A stretch of DNA of 33,539 nucleotides from Phycisphaeraceae bacterium (GCA_004213555.1 SHAP01000013.1:1-33539), one strand, 5' to 3'. Shown: positions 16,343-24,259, counted from the stretch's first letter. Made by a program: numbers and translations. Notes: generated by a model from the sequence alone, not told the origin.

Positions 16343-17497
16343 TTAGGCGGGACGTGCTTCCTTGCGGAAGTCGCTTGGGGTGCGTCCCAATCTCTCGCGG
16401 AAGACCACGGCCATGCGGCGGGCATCGGAAAAGCCAGAACGCTTGGCGACGCCACCGATGTCCAGATCGGTTTCGACCAGCAGACGCCTTGCGGTTTCAA
16501 TGCGTCGACGGGTGATTTCGTCCAGCACCGTGCGATCCAAGGCGCGTCGGAAGCGACGTTCCAAGGTTCGACGCGGACGGCCGGCGGCGTCTGCAACATC
16601 ATCAACACGAATCGGTTCGCGGTAGTTCGCGCGGATGTATCGGAGCGCGGTACGGACGATCTCGTCTTCGGTGGCTTCGGCTTCGGTGGAGCGGCGAGAA
16701 ACAACCCCAAGAGGCTGAAGCGTGATATCGCTTTGGGGGCGTGGCTCTCCGGCCATGAGATTTTCCAACAGGGCGGCAGCGTCGTAGCCAATGCGCCGTG
16801 CAGGGATGGCAATGGATGAAAGATTTGGCCGCGCCACCACGCATTCGAATTCGTCGTCGTTCACACCAAGGATGGCCACTTCTTCCGGGACGTTAAGGTC
16901 CATGCTGCGGCACGTGGCGGCCAGCCTGCGGGCGACGCCATCCATGGAGCAGAGAACGCCGACAGGTTTGGGCAAATCGCGCAGCCAGCCGCTGAAGGTT
17001 TCTTGCATCCCCGACCAGCTGGTTCCTGGATCACGGAGCGGGAGATCTTCCACGTGGCATGCGGCGAACGAGCCACCAGCTTCTTGCACCCGACGGTGGA
17101 ATGCCTGCTTTCGGGAAACCGCAAATCCTGAACGGTCAGATCCGGCGAATCCGAAGTGGCGGAATCCTCGTTCAAGGAGGTGTTCGGCTGCCATTATCCC
17201 GACCGCATCGTGTTTGACTTCCACCATGGGGAATCTCGGGTCATTCAGGGTGCTGGTGATGTTGACCACTGGGCCGCCCCAAGCGGCCAAGCCATCGGCC
17301 AGCTCTTCATTGAACAGGTGAGCGATGACACCATCGGGCTGCCATTCCTTCAGTGGCTCAAGAGCTCGGGGATCCGAGGGAGACAGATGCACAAACCAAC
17401 GAGCGCCCTCAGCGACATAGCCCAAGACACCGGCACACACCTCTCGGGTGTGTGAGCTGTCGCGATTCATCAACAAGGCCACTCGACGTTCATGCAT
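16343..17497 (-). CDS. XylR-type transcriptional regulator (sugar-binding-like sensor plus AraC HTH)
   Basis: 384 residues. The first 265 form a periplasmic-binding/LacI-like sensor domain (VALLMNRDSSHTREV, PDGVIAHL, HDAVGIMAAEHLLERGFRHFGF, EEVAILGVNDDEFECVVARPNLSSI). Residues about 285-380 form the paired helix-turn-helix of AraC-family activators (IRANYREPIRVDDVADAAG, DLDIGGVAKRSGFSDARRMAVVFRERLGRTPSDFR). XylR-type regulators bind a sugar or other small molecule and activate nearby catabolic genes. GGAG lies about 8 nt before ATG 17497. The 406-bp region upstream carries several dyads that may be operators. Likely targets are not certain: the convergent oxidoreductase gene or distant genes. 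Confidence 0.92.
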   Translation of the reverse strand: MHERRVALLMNRDSSHTREVCAGVLGYVAEGARWFVHLSPSDPRALEPLKEWQPDGVIAHLFNEELADGLAAWGGPVVNITSTLNDPRFPMVEVKHDAVGIMAAEHLLERGFRHFGFAGSDRSGFAVSRKQAFHRRVQEAGGSFAACHVEDLPLRDPGTSWSGMQETFSGWLRDLPKPVGVLCSMDGVARRLAATCRSMDLNVPEEVAILGVNDDEFECVVARPNLSSIAIPARRIGYDAAALLENLMAGEPRPQSDITLQPLGVVSRRSTEAEATEDEIVRTALRYIRANYREPIRVDDVADAAGRPRRTLERRFRRALDRTVLDEITRRRIETARRLLVETDLDIGGVAKRSGFSDARRMAVVFRERLGRTPSDFRKEARPA

Positions 17498-17672
17498 GAT
17501 CCGACTCCGTTTGGGGAAGCAACGCGGTATTGCGACATTACCGTACGAAATAGACGTGACCGCGATCCCAAAGTTGGCCGATTGAACGAAAAATTCTCAT
17601 GTTTTACGACGTGGCTACCCAAAGTGAGCGAAATCCGTCAACGATAGTTGCATGATTCTCAATTGTTCATGT

Positions 17673-17707
17673 TTTGCGTCAGTAAAGTCAAGCCAAATTG
17701 ACGCAAA
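17673..17707. repeat. Perfect 9-bp inverted repeat TTTGCGTCA/TGACGCAAA
   Basis: Arms 17673-17681 and 17699-17707, spaced by 17 nt. It could be a regulator binding site (two half-sites about 2.5 helical turns apart) or an RNA hairpin. A second dyad begins 6 nt after it. Confidence 0.7.
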
Positions 17708-17713
17708 GAACCT

Positions 17714-17732
17714 CGTGGCAGATGCTGCCACG
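17714..17732. repeat. Perfect 8-bp hairpin CGTGGCAG/CTGCCACG with 3-nt loop
   Basis: Arms 17714-17721 and 17725-17732. It is stable and GC-rich, with no clear T-run after it on either strand, so it is not a standard intrinsic terminator. Confidence 0.7.
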
Positions 17733-17865
17733 ACCGATTTCACGCTTGATGGAGACTTTTTCCGCCGTTGACCAATGAAAATTGATTGATGTTCGGCGTA
17801 ATTTGGTCTCATTCGCAAATCTTGACCCTCTAAAGGCGGTTTTGTGGCGTCTTTTGAACGATTTT

Positions 17866-17890
17866 GAGGGGCAAATCGATGGTGCCCCTC
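17866..17890 (-). terminator. Hairpin just past hmgA, possible transcription end
   Basis: GAGGGGCA (17866-17873) pairs perfectly with TGCCCCTC (17883-17890). It begins 13 nt after the hmgA stop on the minus strand, but the following bases are A-rich rather than T-rich, so termination is uncertain. Confidence 0.4.
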
Positions 17891-17903
17891 TTCCACCGTT
17901 CGC

Positions 17904-19133
17904 TCAGCTGTCAAACGACCCATCAGGACGGTGTGTCCCGGGGGCAGGAGCCGAGGCGCCTTGCCAAGACGACGGATAGTCGGGGTCGTCGAGGTCCAGC
18001 GCTGCTTTGGTGGGGAAGAGCGGACGGAAGGTGTCGCACATCACCGCCAGTTCGCTGGTGTGGGTGGCGTCGAGCGATTTTTCCACGGTTCCCGGGTGGG
18101 GGCCGTGGGGAATGCCCTGAGGATGCGCGGTCAGTGATCCCACTTCGATGCCTTTGCGTGCCTTGTAGTTCCCCGCGACGTAGTACAGCACTTCGTCGGA
18201 GTCCAGATTGGAGTGGTTGTACGGGACTTTGATGGCTTTCTCGTGGAAATCCAAAGGGCGGGGACAGAAAGAACAGATCACAAAGTTGTGGGCTTCGAAG
18301 GTTTGGTGGGTCGGGGGGGGCATGTGGTGTTTGCCCACGATCGGACTGAAGTCATCAATGTTGAAGGCGTATGGGTAGTAGCACCCATCCCAGCCCACGA
18401 CATCCAACGGGTGATGGTCGTAGATGTACTTGTGAACGCGGTGTCGAGCCTTGATGCGTACTTCGAACTCACCGGACTCGTCAAAGGTCAAAGGAAATTC
18501 AGGACCGCGTAGGTCGCGCTCGCAATACGGCGCGTGTTCGAGGAATTGGCTGGTCTGCTTTGAAATGTAGCGTGGTGGTGGTCCGATATGAGATCCGTTT
18601 GCGGTTTCAATGACCATGATCCGAGGGCGTTCTTCGCCTTCGGGGGTGTCGTCAAAGACCAAGCGGTAAATCGTGCCTTTGGGGATGATGAGATAGTCGC
18701 GTTCCCGGAAAGGGATCGTTCCGAATTGGGTGTACAGCGTTCCTTTGCCAAAGTGAACAAAGATGCATTCGTCACCCATGGCGTTGTTGAAGTGGTACTT
18801 CATCTCTTCGTTTGGGACACAGACGCTCATTTCGCAATCGGCGTTGCCAAAGAGCACCACACGGCCTGTAATGGGATCCCCCTTGGGCGGCAGCGGCATG
18901 CTCTTTACATGTCGCATCCGCATCGTGTCCATTTCCACATACTCCGGCTTGGTGCTGTACAAGGTTTCCCAGCCCATCACTTGGGTCGGGGCATGGATGT
19001 GGTACATGGTGGACGTGGGGCCAACAAAGCCTTCGGTGCCGAAGACCTCTTCGGCATACAGCCGGCCATCGGGACCACGGAATTGGATGTGTCGTTTGGA
19101 GGGAAGTTGTCCCAGGGTTCGGTAATACGCCAT
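17904..19133 (-). CDS. hmgA: Homogentisate 1,2-dioxygenase
   Basis: 409 residues. This Fe(II) enzyme opens the homogentisate ring to maleylacetoacetate in tyrosine degradation. Cupin-type strands fill the protein. Typical segments are GWETLYSTKPEYVEMDTMRM, DYLIIPKGTIYRL, NIDDFSPIVGKHHMPPP and FVICSFCPRPLDFHE. Likely iron ligands are H307 with E314 (or D313) in PYNHSNLDSDEVLYY, and H343 in HPQGIPHGPHPG. The start ATG at 19133 has no Shine-Dalgarno sequence but TAGAAT 6 nt upstream, so the message is probably leaderless. It diverges from a small membrane protein gene with a 29-nt gap. The C-terminal 20 residues are low-complexity and variable. Confidence 0.97.
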   Translation of the reverse strand: MAYYRTLGQLPSKRHIQFRGPDGRLYAEEVFGTEGFVGPTSTMYHIHAPTQVMGWETLYSTKPEYVEMDTMRMRHVKSMPLPPKGDPITGRVVLFGNADCEMSVCVPNEEMKYHFNNAMGDECIFVHFGKGTLYTQFGTIPFRERDYLIIPKGTIYRLVFDDTPEGEERPRIMVIETANGSHIGPPPRYISKQTSQFLEHAPYCERDLRGPEFPLTFDESGEFEVRIKARHRVHKYIYDHHPLDVVGWDGCYYPYAFNIDDFSPIVGKHHMPPPTHQTFEAHNFVICSFCPRPLDFHEKAIKVPYNHSNLDSDEVLYYVAGNYKARKGIEVGSLTAHPQGIPHGPHPGTVEKSLDATHTSELAVMCDTFRPLFPTKAALDLDDPDYPSSWQGASAPAPGTHRPDGSFDS

Positions 19134-19139
19134 GACTGG

Positions 19140-19145
19140 ATTCTA
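19140..19145 (-). promoter_or_regulatory. Putative -10 element of hmgA (leaderless)
   Basis: TAGAAT, then CCAGTC, then ATG on the minus strand. It is identical in hexamer and spacing to panD and the second groES. Its expected -35 position falls inside the start of the divergent gene. Confidence 0.55.
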
Positions 19146-19149
19146 AAGG

Positions 19150-19155
19150 TAGGAT
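19150..19155 (+). promoter_or_regulatory. Putative -10 element of the 19163 gene (leaderless)
   Basis: TAGGAT ends 7 nt before the ATG. The AGGA within it could instead act as a Shine-Dalgarno sequence, so the evidence is ambiguous here. Confidence 0.35.
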
Positions 19156-19162
19156 CGAAACC

Positions 19163-19567
19163 ATGGATGCCAAACCCGCCCCAACGCTATTCATCCCGAC
19201 ATTCACGCTCTTGATTGGTGGAGTGGTGTTGGTGGGCGGGTTGTTCACCATGATTGATGATTCGCCGTCCACGGCCCCGGGCTTGACTCTGGCCGCCATT
19301 GGATCGACTCTTGAGGCGTGCGCCATGATTTCGCTGGCCTACCCCGCCTTTCGCAAGCACATCATGCATGTGGCGATCTTGGCGGCGTTGGTTGGCATGG
19401 GCAATATGTTTTCAGCGCTGCCGGCGGCAGGCCAGGAGTGGACGCAGACCGGGCTGCTCACCGCTGGCTCTGGCATCCTGTGCACGGTGTTGTTTGCGGT
19501 GTACCTGAAGAGCTTTGTCAACGCGCGGCGCAGCAACGCATCGAACCCGAGCAAGCCACTCAACTGA
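19163..19567 (+). CDS. Small integral membrane protein of unknown function (four helices)
   Basis: 134 residues, almost all hydrophobic. Four membrane helices can be drawn at about 9-31, 39-60, 66-86 and 98-118, with a basic C-terminal tail (KSFVNARRSNASNPSK). No motif or family is recognised. It is divergent from hmgA and converges on the second groES gene with 14 bp between the stops. Function cannot be inferred. Confidence 0.75.
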   Translation: MDAKPAPTLFIPTFTLLIGGVVLVGGLFTMIDDSPSTAPGLTLAAIGSTLEACAMISLAYPAFRKHIMHVAILAALVGMGNMFSALPAAGQEWTQTGLLTAGSGILCTVLFAVYLKSFVNARRSNASNPSKPLN

Positions 19568-19581
19568 ACCGCAAAGCTCGG

Positions 19582-19896
19582 TCAGTCTTTGCGGAAGACG
19601 GCCACCACGTCCTCGACGGGGATCACGAACAATCGATTGTCGCCCTCGAAGTCGACTGGAATACCTTGTTTGGGGTTAAACAGGACGCGGTCGTATTGCT
19701 TGATTGGGTAGTCCTCATCGTGCTCCACCTGGGCACTGATCGCAACCACTCTGCCTGTGAGGGTGGGAATTTCGATTTTATCGGGAAGGTGTATCCCACT
19801 CTTGGTTTGCTTGCGGTCTTCGTCTTTGCGAATCAGCACCCGCGAACCGATTGGTTCCACGGTTTCCAGCTTGGATGTCTTCGGTCCTTCGGCCAT
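19582..19896 (-). CDS. Second, divergent GroES/Cpn10-like protein
   Basis: 104 residues with a 10-12-residue N-terminal extension before the Cpn10 fold. Matching parts are VEPIGSRVLIRKDED, SGIHLPDK, TGRVVAISAQ, YDRVLFNPKQGIPVDFEGD and the end LFVIPVEDVVAVF. In the mobile loop the hydrophobic triad that contacts GroEL is I-H-L (35-37), where the groES in this window has I-F-L. This could change the affinity or the GroEL partner. The gene is monocistronic, with no groEL beside it, between a small membrane protein and hppD. TAGAAT lies 6 nt before the ATG and there is no Shine-Dalgarno sequence. Planctomycetes are known to carry several chaperonin paralogues; the specific role is unknown. Confidence 0.9.
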   Translation of the reverse strand: MAEGPKTSKLETVEPIGSRVLIRKDEDRKQTKSGIHLPDKIEIPTLTGRVVAISAQVEHDEDYPIKQYDRVLFNPKQGIPVDFEGDNRLFVIPVEDVVAVFRKD

Positions 19897-19902
19897 GGCA
19901 GG

Positions 19903-19908
19903 ATTCTA
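19903..19908 (-). promoter_or_regulatory. Putative -10 element of the second groES (leaderless)
   Basis: TAGAAT, then CCTGCC, then ATG on the minus strand; the same layout as hmgA and panD. Confidence 0.5.
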
Positions 19909-19937
19909 GGGCGAATCGCATGGATTCGGCCTTGGCG

Positions 19938-19943
19938 TACAAT
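19938..19943 (+). promoter_or_regulatory. Putative -10 element of hppD
   Basis: TACAAT lies 27 nt before the hppD ATG. The resulting short leader would include the GGAGG at 19958-19962. The -35 match (ATCGCA at 17 bp) is poor. Confidence 0.4.
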
Positions 19944-19970
19944 ATGAAATGCCTCACGGAGGGCTCCATT

Positions 19971-21158
19971 ATGAGTCAAACACGTCCCAGCTCTGATCCG
20001 GTTGAAATCGATGCCAGCGATCCATTGCGTCTGCACGATGTGGACCACGTTCGCTTTTATTGCGGCAACGCCAAACAGGCCGCGTATTTCTATGCTTGGA
20101 ACTTTGGCTTTCAAGTCGAGCAGTACCGAGATCTGACCACCGGCAGCCGTGACACTGCTTCGTATCTGCTTCGCCAGGGCAACATCCGACTGATTTTGGA
20201 GACCGGTTTGACCGCGGACCACGAGGCGGCTCAAGAAGTGGCCACCTACGGGGACGGGGTGAAAGACGTTTCATTGACCGTGAACGACGCCGAAGCCGCT
20301 TACGAACAGGCCATCCGGAATGGTGCGGAGTCAGGATACGAACCCATTGAAGAGACCGACGAGCATGGAACCATGGTCCGGGCGGCCATCCGATCGTACG
20401 GACGTGTGTTGCACACCTTTGTCTCTCGGAAGGGCGATTATGGCTTGAACGCCGTCCGGGCGGGGGGCCGGTTCGGTCCGGGTTGGGAAAAGGTCAGCCA
20501 CTTCCCGCTCAACGAGTACAACCGCCAGAACCCATGTGGTCTGGAGTTTGTGGACCATTTGGTGGGCAACGTCGAGTTGGGCAAGATGAACCACTGGGTG
20601 GAGTGGTATTCCGAAGTTCTCGGATTCAAGCTGTTCAAGCACTTTGATGAGGCTGACATCTCAACCGAGTACACCTCGTTGATGTCCAAAGTGATGGACT
20701 CTGGTTTCGGGGTCATCAAAATGCCGATCAATGAGCCAGCCGAAGGACGTCGCAAGAGCCAAATTGAGGAGTACCTCGATTGGCACAACGACACCCCGGG
20801 GGTGCAGCACTTGGCTTTGCGAACCGACGACGAGTTGCATTCGGTGCACGAACTGCGTCGACGCGGCGTGAACTTCCTCAAGGTGCCTCAGTCCTACTAC
20901 GACGAGGTCTGGAAGCGTGTGGAAGCGTTGGGTTGGGACGTCAAAGAGGACCACGAAAAGATCGCCGATCTTGGCATCTTGGTGGATGCTGACGACGAGG
21001 GATATCTGTTGCAGTTGTTCACCCAGCCGCTGCAGGATCGACCCACGCTGTTCTTCGAAATCATTTGCCGCCGTGGGTCGCAAAGCTTCGGCAAAGGAAA
21101 CTTCAAAGCCCTGTTCGAAGCCATCGAACGCGAGCAGGCTCGTCGGGGCAACCTCTGA
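19971..21158 (+). CDS. hppD: 4-Hydroxyphenylpyruvate dioxygenase
   Basis: 395 residues. HPPD converts 4-hydroxyphenylpyruvate to homogentisate, the substrate of HmgA. Two vicinal-oxygen-chelate domains are present. The Fe(II) ligands are visible in the C-terminal one as H196 (FVDHLVGNV), H280 (TPGVQHLAL) and E363 (LFFEIICRRG). QSFGKGNFKALFEAIEREQ is the typical C-terminal helix. ATG at 19971 has GGAGG 8 nt upstream; the open frame extends further without family similarity. Its stop overlaps the proposed aroA start. A tyrosine aminotransferase gene, which would feed it, is not in this window. Confidence 0.98.
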   Translation: MSQTRPSSDPVEIDASDPLRLHDVDHVRFYCGNAKQAAYFYAWNFGFQVEQYRDLTTGSRDTASYLLRQGNIRLILETGLTADHEAAQEVATYGDGVKDVSLTVNDAEAAYEQAIRNGAESGYEPIEETDEHGTMVRAAIRSYGRVLHTFVSRKGDYGLNAVRAGGRFGPGWEKVSHFPLNEYNRQNPCGLEFVDHLVGNVELGKMNHWVEWYSEVLGFKLFKHFDEADISTEYTSLMSKVMDSGFGVIKMPINEPAEGRRKSQIEEYLDWHNDTPGVQHLALRTDDELHSVHELRRRGVNFLKVPQSYYDEVWKRVEALGWDVKEDHEKIADLGILVDADDEGYLLQLFTQPLQDRPTLFFEIICRRGSQSFGKGNFKALFEAIEREQARRGNL

Positions 21159-22438
21159 TTCAGCCGGACCCACTGTCCATCACACCGCTCGCGCCGGGTC
21201 CATTTCAGGCCCGGATGACGGTTCCTGGTTCCAAAAGCGGGACCAATCGTGCCCTTCTTCTGGCAGCTTTGTCCGAAGGAACATCGGTGGTCACTGGCGC
21301 CTTGCGCAGCGACGACTGCGATCGATTGGTGGTCGCGTTGCAAACATTGGGCGTTCGTTGTGTCGAACTTGAGCATGGTTGGGAAGTCCATGGGGCTGGG
21401 GGGCGATTCCCACGTGGGGGCACCGTGGACTTGGGAGATGGCGGCACCCCAGCTCGCTTCATGTTGGCGGCCGCGACCCTTTGTGACGAGCCGGTCACGA
21501 TCGATGGATCAGCACGCTTGCGTGAACGCCCGATGGGCGATGGCATTCGAATTTTGGAGTCTCTTGGTGCTCGCTTCGAGTGTCTGGGTGAAGCGGGGCA
21601 TCTTCCGGTGCGCTGCATCCGCGGGATCACTGGGGGAGAGGTCGAGGTCGGTGAAGTCGCATCCAGTCAGTTCCTCTCAGCCGCGTTGTTGGTGGCGCCT
21701 TGGACGACGCATGGGGTCACGCTGCGGTGCACCGAAGCGCCCACCAGCGCGCCGTACCTTCGCATGACCATGCGGGCGTTGGCCGAAGTGGGGGCTGAGG
21801 TTCATGAAGATGGGGACTCATTTTCGGTGAAGCCCAACACCCCTTCTGTGCCCGATCAAGTTGTGCCTCCCGATGCCAGCACCGCGGCCTATTGGTGGTT
21901 GGTGGGGGCCTTGGTGCCGGGGTCCCGCGTGACCGTGCCCAGCTTTGCCCACAGTATGGATCAACCAGATGCGACGTTGCTGTCGGTGTTCGAAGCGATG
22001 GGCGCTGAAGTCGCACGTTCTGAAGTTGATATCACCTTGACGGGTGGATCCCTTGCCGGGATCGAAGTGAATTGTGAGGATTTCCCTGATGGAGCGGTGG
22101 CTCTTGGCGCTGCCTGCGTGCTTGCCGAGACACCTTCTCGTTTGACTGGCCTCCACACCCTCCGGGTGAAAGAGTGCGATCGGGTGCACGCCTTGGCCAC
22201 CGAAATTGAACGCTTTGGGGGGCAAGTGGTGGAGCATTCCGACGCGTTGGACATCACTCCAGCCCCTCGTTCTGGCCCAGATCTTGAAGTCGCCGCTTGG
22301 AACGATCATCGTATGGCCATGGCTTTTGGAGCTTTGGGATTGGTGCGCTCTGGTGTTTCGGTGTGTGATCCCGGTTGCGTGGGAAAGAGCCATCCTGGGT
22401 TCTGGAATGACGTGGAAGTTCTGAGGGCCCAGGCATGA
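21155..22438 (+). CDS. aroA: 3-Phosphoshikimate 1-carboxyvinyltransferase (EPSP synthase)
   Basis: About 427 residues if it starts at CTG 21155, the length of the E. coli enzyme. AroA joins shikimate-3-phosphate and PEP in the aromatic pathway. Visible are TVPGSKSGTNRALLLAAL (active-site Lys and Arg), GDGGTPARFM (the LGNAGTAxR segment, altered), ASSQFLSAALL, RMTMRALAEVGAEV, PPDASTAAYW and the C-terminal KECDRVHALATEI and NDHRMAMAF. No ATG, GTG or TTG lies where the family N-terminus should begin. ATG at 21215 would cut off the first strand, and TTG at 21065 would overlap hppD by 94 bp. CTG 21155 overlaps the hppD stop as CTGA, so start by coupling is plausible but unproven. Confidence 0.93.
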   Translation: MIQPDPLSITPLAPGPFQARMTVPGSKSGTNRALLLAALSEGTSVVTGALRSDDCDRLVVALQTLGVRCVELEHGWEVHGAGGRFPRGGTVDLGDGGTPARFMLAAATLCDEPVTIDGSARLRERPMGDGIRILESLGARFECLGEAGHLPVRCIRGITGGEVEVGEVASSQFLSAALLVAPWTTHGVTLRCTEAPTSAPYLRMTMRALAEVGAEVHEDGDSFSVKPNTPSVPDQVVPPDASTAAYWWLVGALVPGSRVTVPSFAHSMDQPDATLLSVFEAMGAEVARSEVDITLTGGSLAGIEVNCEDFPDGAVALGAACVLAETPSRLTGLHTLRVKECDRVHALATEIERFGGQVVEHSDALDITPAPRSGPDLEVAAWNDHRMAMAFGALGLVRSGVSVCDPGCVGKSHPGFWNDVEVLRAQA

Positions 22439-24228
22439 GTTCATTCCGCACGTTCTTTTCAGAGATGATTCGCCATGAGCGCAAGCGTGTGCTGGCAGGA
22501 CTGGCTTGCGCGTTTGTCAGTGCCGGTGGTTTGGGCGGCGGCTTGCTTGCGTTGGCGCCGCCACTGCGGTTGCTGCTGGATCCCAACAGTTCCTCAACGC
22601 TGCGGAGTTTGCTGGCCGAGGGGGCCATGGGCTTCACGCCACCACCATGGATGGTGGCTCGGGTGCCCGAAGAAACTTGGGCTGGGGTGTTGACACTCTT
22701 TGGGGTGTTGCTGCTGGTGACGGTGGTGGGTTCGGCGGCCAGTTACGCCCATCAAGCACTGACCACGACGGCATGCGTCCGTGCGATCAGTCGCATTCGT
22801 GGTCGGGTCTATGCCCGGTTGATTCGGCTTGAATTGTCGGAATTGCAAAGTCTCGGCGCGATCGAGTCGGTCTCGCGAATCACCCGAGACACCACTTTGC
22901 TGCAGCGTGGGTTTCAAGTCTTGGTTGGCAAGAGTGTGACCCAAGCGGCCCGAGGACTTGGTGCATTCGCCGCAGCGTTGGTGTTGGAATGGCGGCTTAC
23001 GTTGTTCGCCGTGGTGGTGGCGCCACCTTTGGCTTTTGCTTTGCGAAAAGTTGGGAAACGGGTTCGCCGAAGCAGTGGTCGCTCGCTCGAAGCGGCCCAA
23101 AAGTTGGGCCGCGTTGCCACTGAATCGTTGCAGGGATTGCGCGCTGTCAAAGTGTCGCAAGCAGAAGCATGGGTTGGCAACCGGTTCGAAGTTGAAAATG
23201 ATGATCTTCGGCAACACGACCGCAAGGTGGCTTTGGTGACTGCGTTGGCCAGCCCGATCACCGAAACCTTGGCGATCTTTGCCCTGTTGGGCATTTGTTT
23301 GCTTTCGGTTCGGCAAGTGTTGGATGGCAGTTTGAGCTTGGACCGCTTCCTTTTGGTTTTGGCCGCCCTGGGGGCTGCCGGCGGTTCTTTTCGACCGTTG
23401 GCAGGCCTGCATGCCCAAATCCAAGCGGCCAAGCCACCAGCGGATCGACTGTACACCCTGCTGGCCCTGCCGATCGAGACCGGTGGTGCCGAAGAACTGC
23501 CGCGACATTGTCAATCGATCGCCTTCAGCAACATCACGTTGAGTTACCCGGATCGGGAAGTCCCAGCACTTGATGGTGTTTCTTTCAGCATTCCATACGG
23601 TCAAACCGTCGCCATCATTGGCCCCAACGGCTGCGGCAAAACCACCCTGGTCAGTTTGCTCCCCGGGTTGGTGCGACCGGATCGGGGGCAGGTGCACATC
23701 GATGGGGTCGACATCAACACCGTGCAGGTTGCGTCTCTGAGACACCAAATGGCCATGGTGACCCAAGACGCCATCATGCTGCGGGGCACCATTGCGGAAA
23801 ACATTGACTTTGGGCGTGGGGCCTCTTTGGATCAAATCCATGCGGCCATTCAAATTGCCGAAGCCGATTTTGTGCACTCTTTGCCCGATGGTCTGAACAC
23901 GATGGTGGCCGAGGGTGGAATCTCGCTTTCGGGCGGGCAGCGACAGAGGCTGGCGATCGCCAGGGCCGTTCTTCGTGATCCAGCCATTTTGATTCTCGAT
24001 GAAGCCACCAGCCAAATTGACTCCGAGAGCGAAGCTGAAATTGGTCGCACGATGCAAGCCTTCGGCAAGGATCGCACTGTATTGGTGGTGGCGCACCGAC
24101 CAGCCACGATTCTGGCGGCCGACGAAGTTGTGGTGATGGATCAAGGTCGGATCATTGATCAAGGCACCAACGCTGAGCTGCAAACTCGATGCAGCCTTTA
24201 CCGTGCTTTGGTGGGTCAAGCCGACTGA
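22435..24228 (+). CDS. ABC exporter, fused membrane and ATPase domains (MsbA-like)
   Basis: 597 residues. The N-terminal half is an exporter-type membrane domain with hydrophobic helices near 18-45, 82-106, 160-205 and 270-300. The ATPase domain spans about 360-590, with Walker A GPNGCGKTT, Q-loop VTQD, signature LSGGQRQRLAIARA, Walker B ILILDEATS and the H-loop VAHRP. All catalytic residues are present. Such half-transporters act as homodimers exporting lipids, peptides or drugs; the substrate cannot be told. It starts within the aroA stop (ATGA), so it is cotranslated with aroA although functionally unrelated as far as can be seen. Confidence 0.93.
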   Translation: MSSFRTFFSEMIRHERKRVLAGLACAFVSAGGLGGGLLALAPPLRLLLDPNSSSTLRSLLAEGAMGFTPPPWMVARVPEETWAGVLTLFGVLLLVTVVGSAASYAHQALTTTACVRAISRIRGRVYARLIRLELSELQSLGAIESVSRITRDTTLLQRGFQVLVGKSVTQAARGLGAFAAALVLEWRLTLFAVVVAPPLAFALRKVGKRVRRSSGRSLEAAQKLGRVATESLQGLRAVKVSQAEAWVGNRFEVENDDLRQHDRKVALVTALASPITETLAIFALLGICLLSVRQVLDGSLSLDRFLLVLAALGAAGGSFRPLAGLHAQIQAAKPPADRLYTLLALPIETGGAEELPRHCQSIAFSNITLSYPDREVPALDGVSFSIPYGQTVAIIGPNGCGKTTLVSLLPGLVRPDRGQVHIDGVDINTVQVASLRHQMAMVTQDAIMLRGTIAENIDFGRGASLDQIHAAIQIAEADFVHSLPDGLNTMVAEGGISLSGGQRQRLAIARAVLRDPAILILDEATSQIDSESEAEIGRTMQAFGKDRTVLVVAHRPATILAADEVVVMDQGRIIDQGTNAELQTRCSLYRALVGQAD

Positions 24229-24247
24229 TCTGCCCGGGGAAAGAGGT

Positions 24248-24253
24248 TATTCT
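24248..24253 (+). promoter_or_regulatory. Putative -10 element of the 24260 gene (leaderless)
   Basis: TATTCT followed by TCCCTT and ATG, a 6-nt spacing. AGAGG lies 13 nt before the ATG, too far for a normal ribosome binding site. Confidence 0.45.
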
Positions 24254-24259
24254 TCCCTT

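Larger units (their letters stand above)
17498..17903. other. 406-bp non-coding region between the regulator gene and hmgA
   Basis: This is the only gap above 300 bp in the window. Relative to the neighbouring genes it looks AT-richer. It holds three perfect dyads (17673-17707, 17714-17732, 17866-17890) and two copies of a similar 13-base stretch, TCATGTTTTACGA near 17597 and TCATGTTTTGCGT near 17668. It should contain the regulator promoter and the end of the hmgA transcript. A 102-codon minus-strand frame (17923-17615) runs through it but lacks protein-like composition. Confidence 0.6.

Noticed and set aside
16338-16355. Small dyad CCGCC/GGCGG at the end of the regulator gene as a terminator
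   Set aside because: Only five base pairs with no T-run, and it includes the stop codon; too weak to call.
17615-17923. 102-codon minus-strand frame in the non-coding gap
   Set aside because: It overlaps the end of hmgA and its dyads, has no ribosome binding site, and its composition is not protein-like.
16343-19133. Regulator, oxidoreductase and hmgA as one tyrosine-degradation regulon
   Set aside because: XylR-type sensors normally bind sugars, and no shared operator was found at hmgA, hppD or fahA. The idea is not supported by the sequence.
22594-24219. 541-codon minus-strand open frame opposite the ABC exporter
   Set aside because: Mirror frame of a complete ABC transporter; its translation is Gln/His/Arg-rich and shows no domain.
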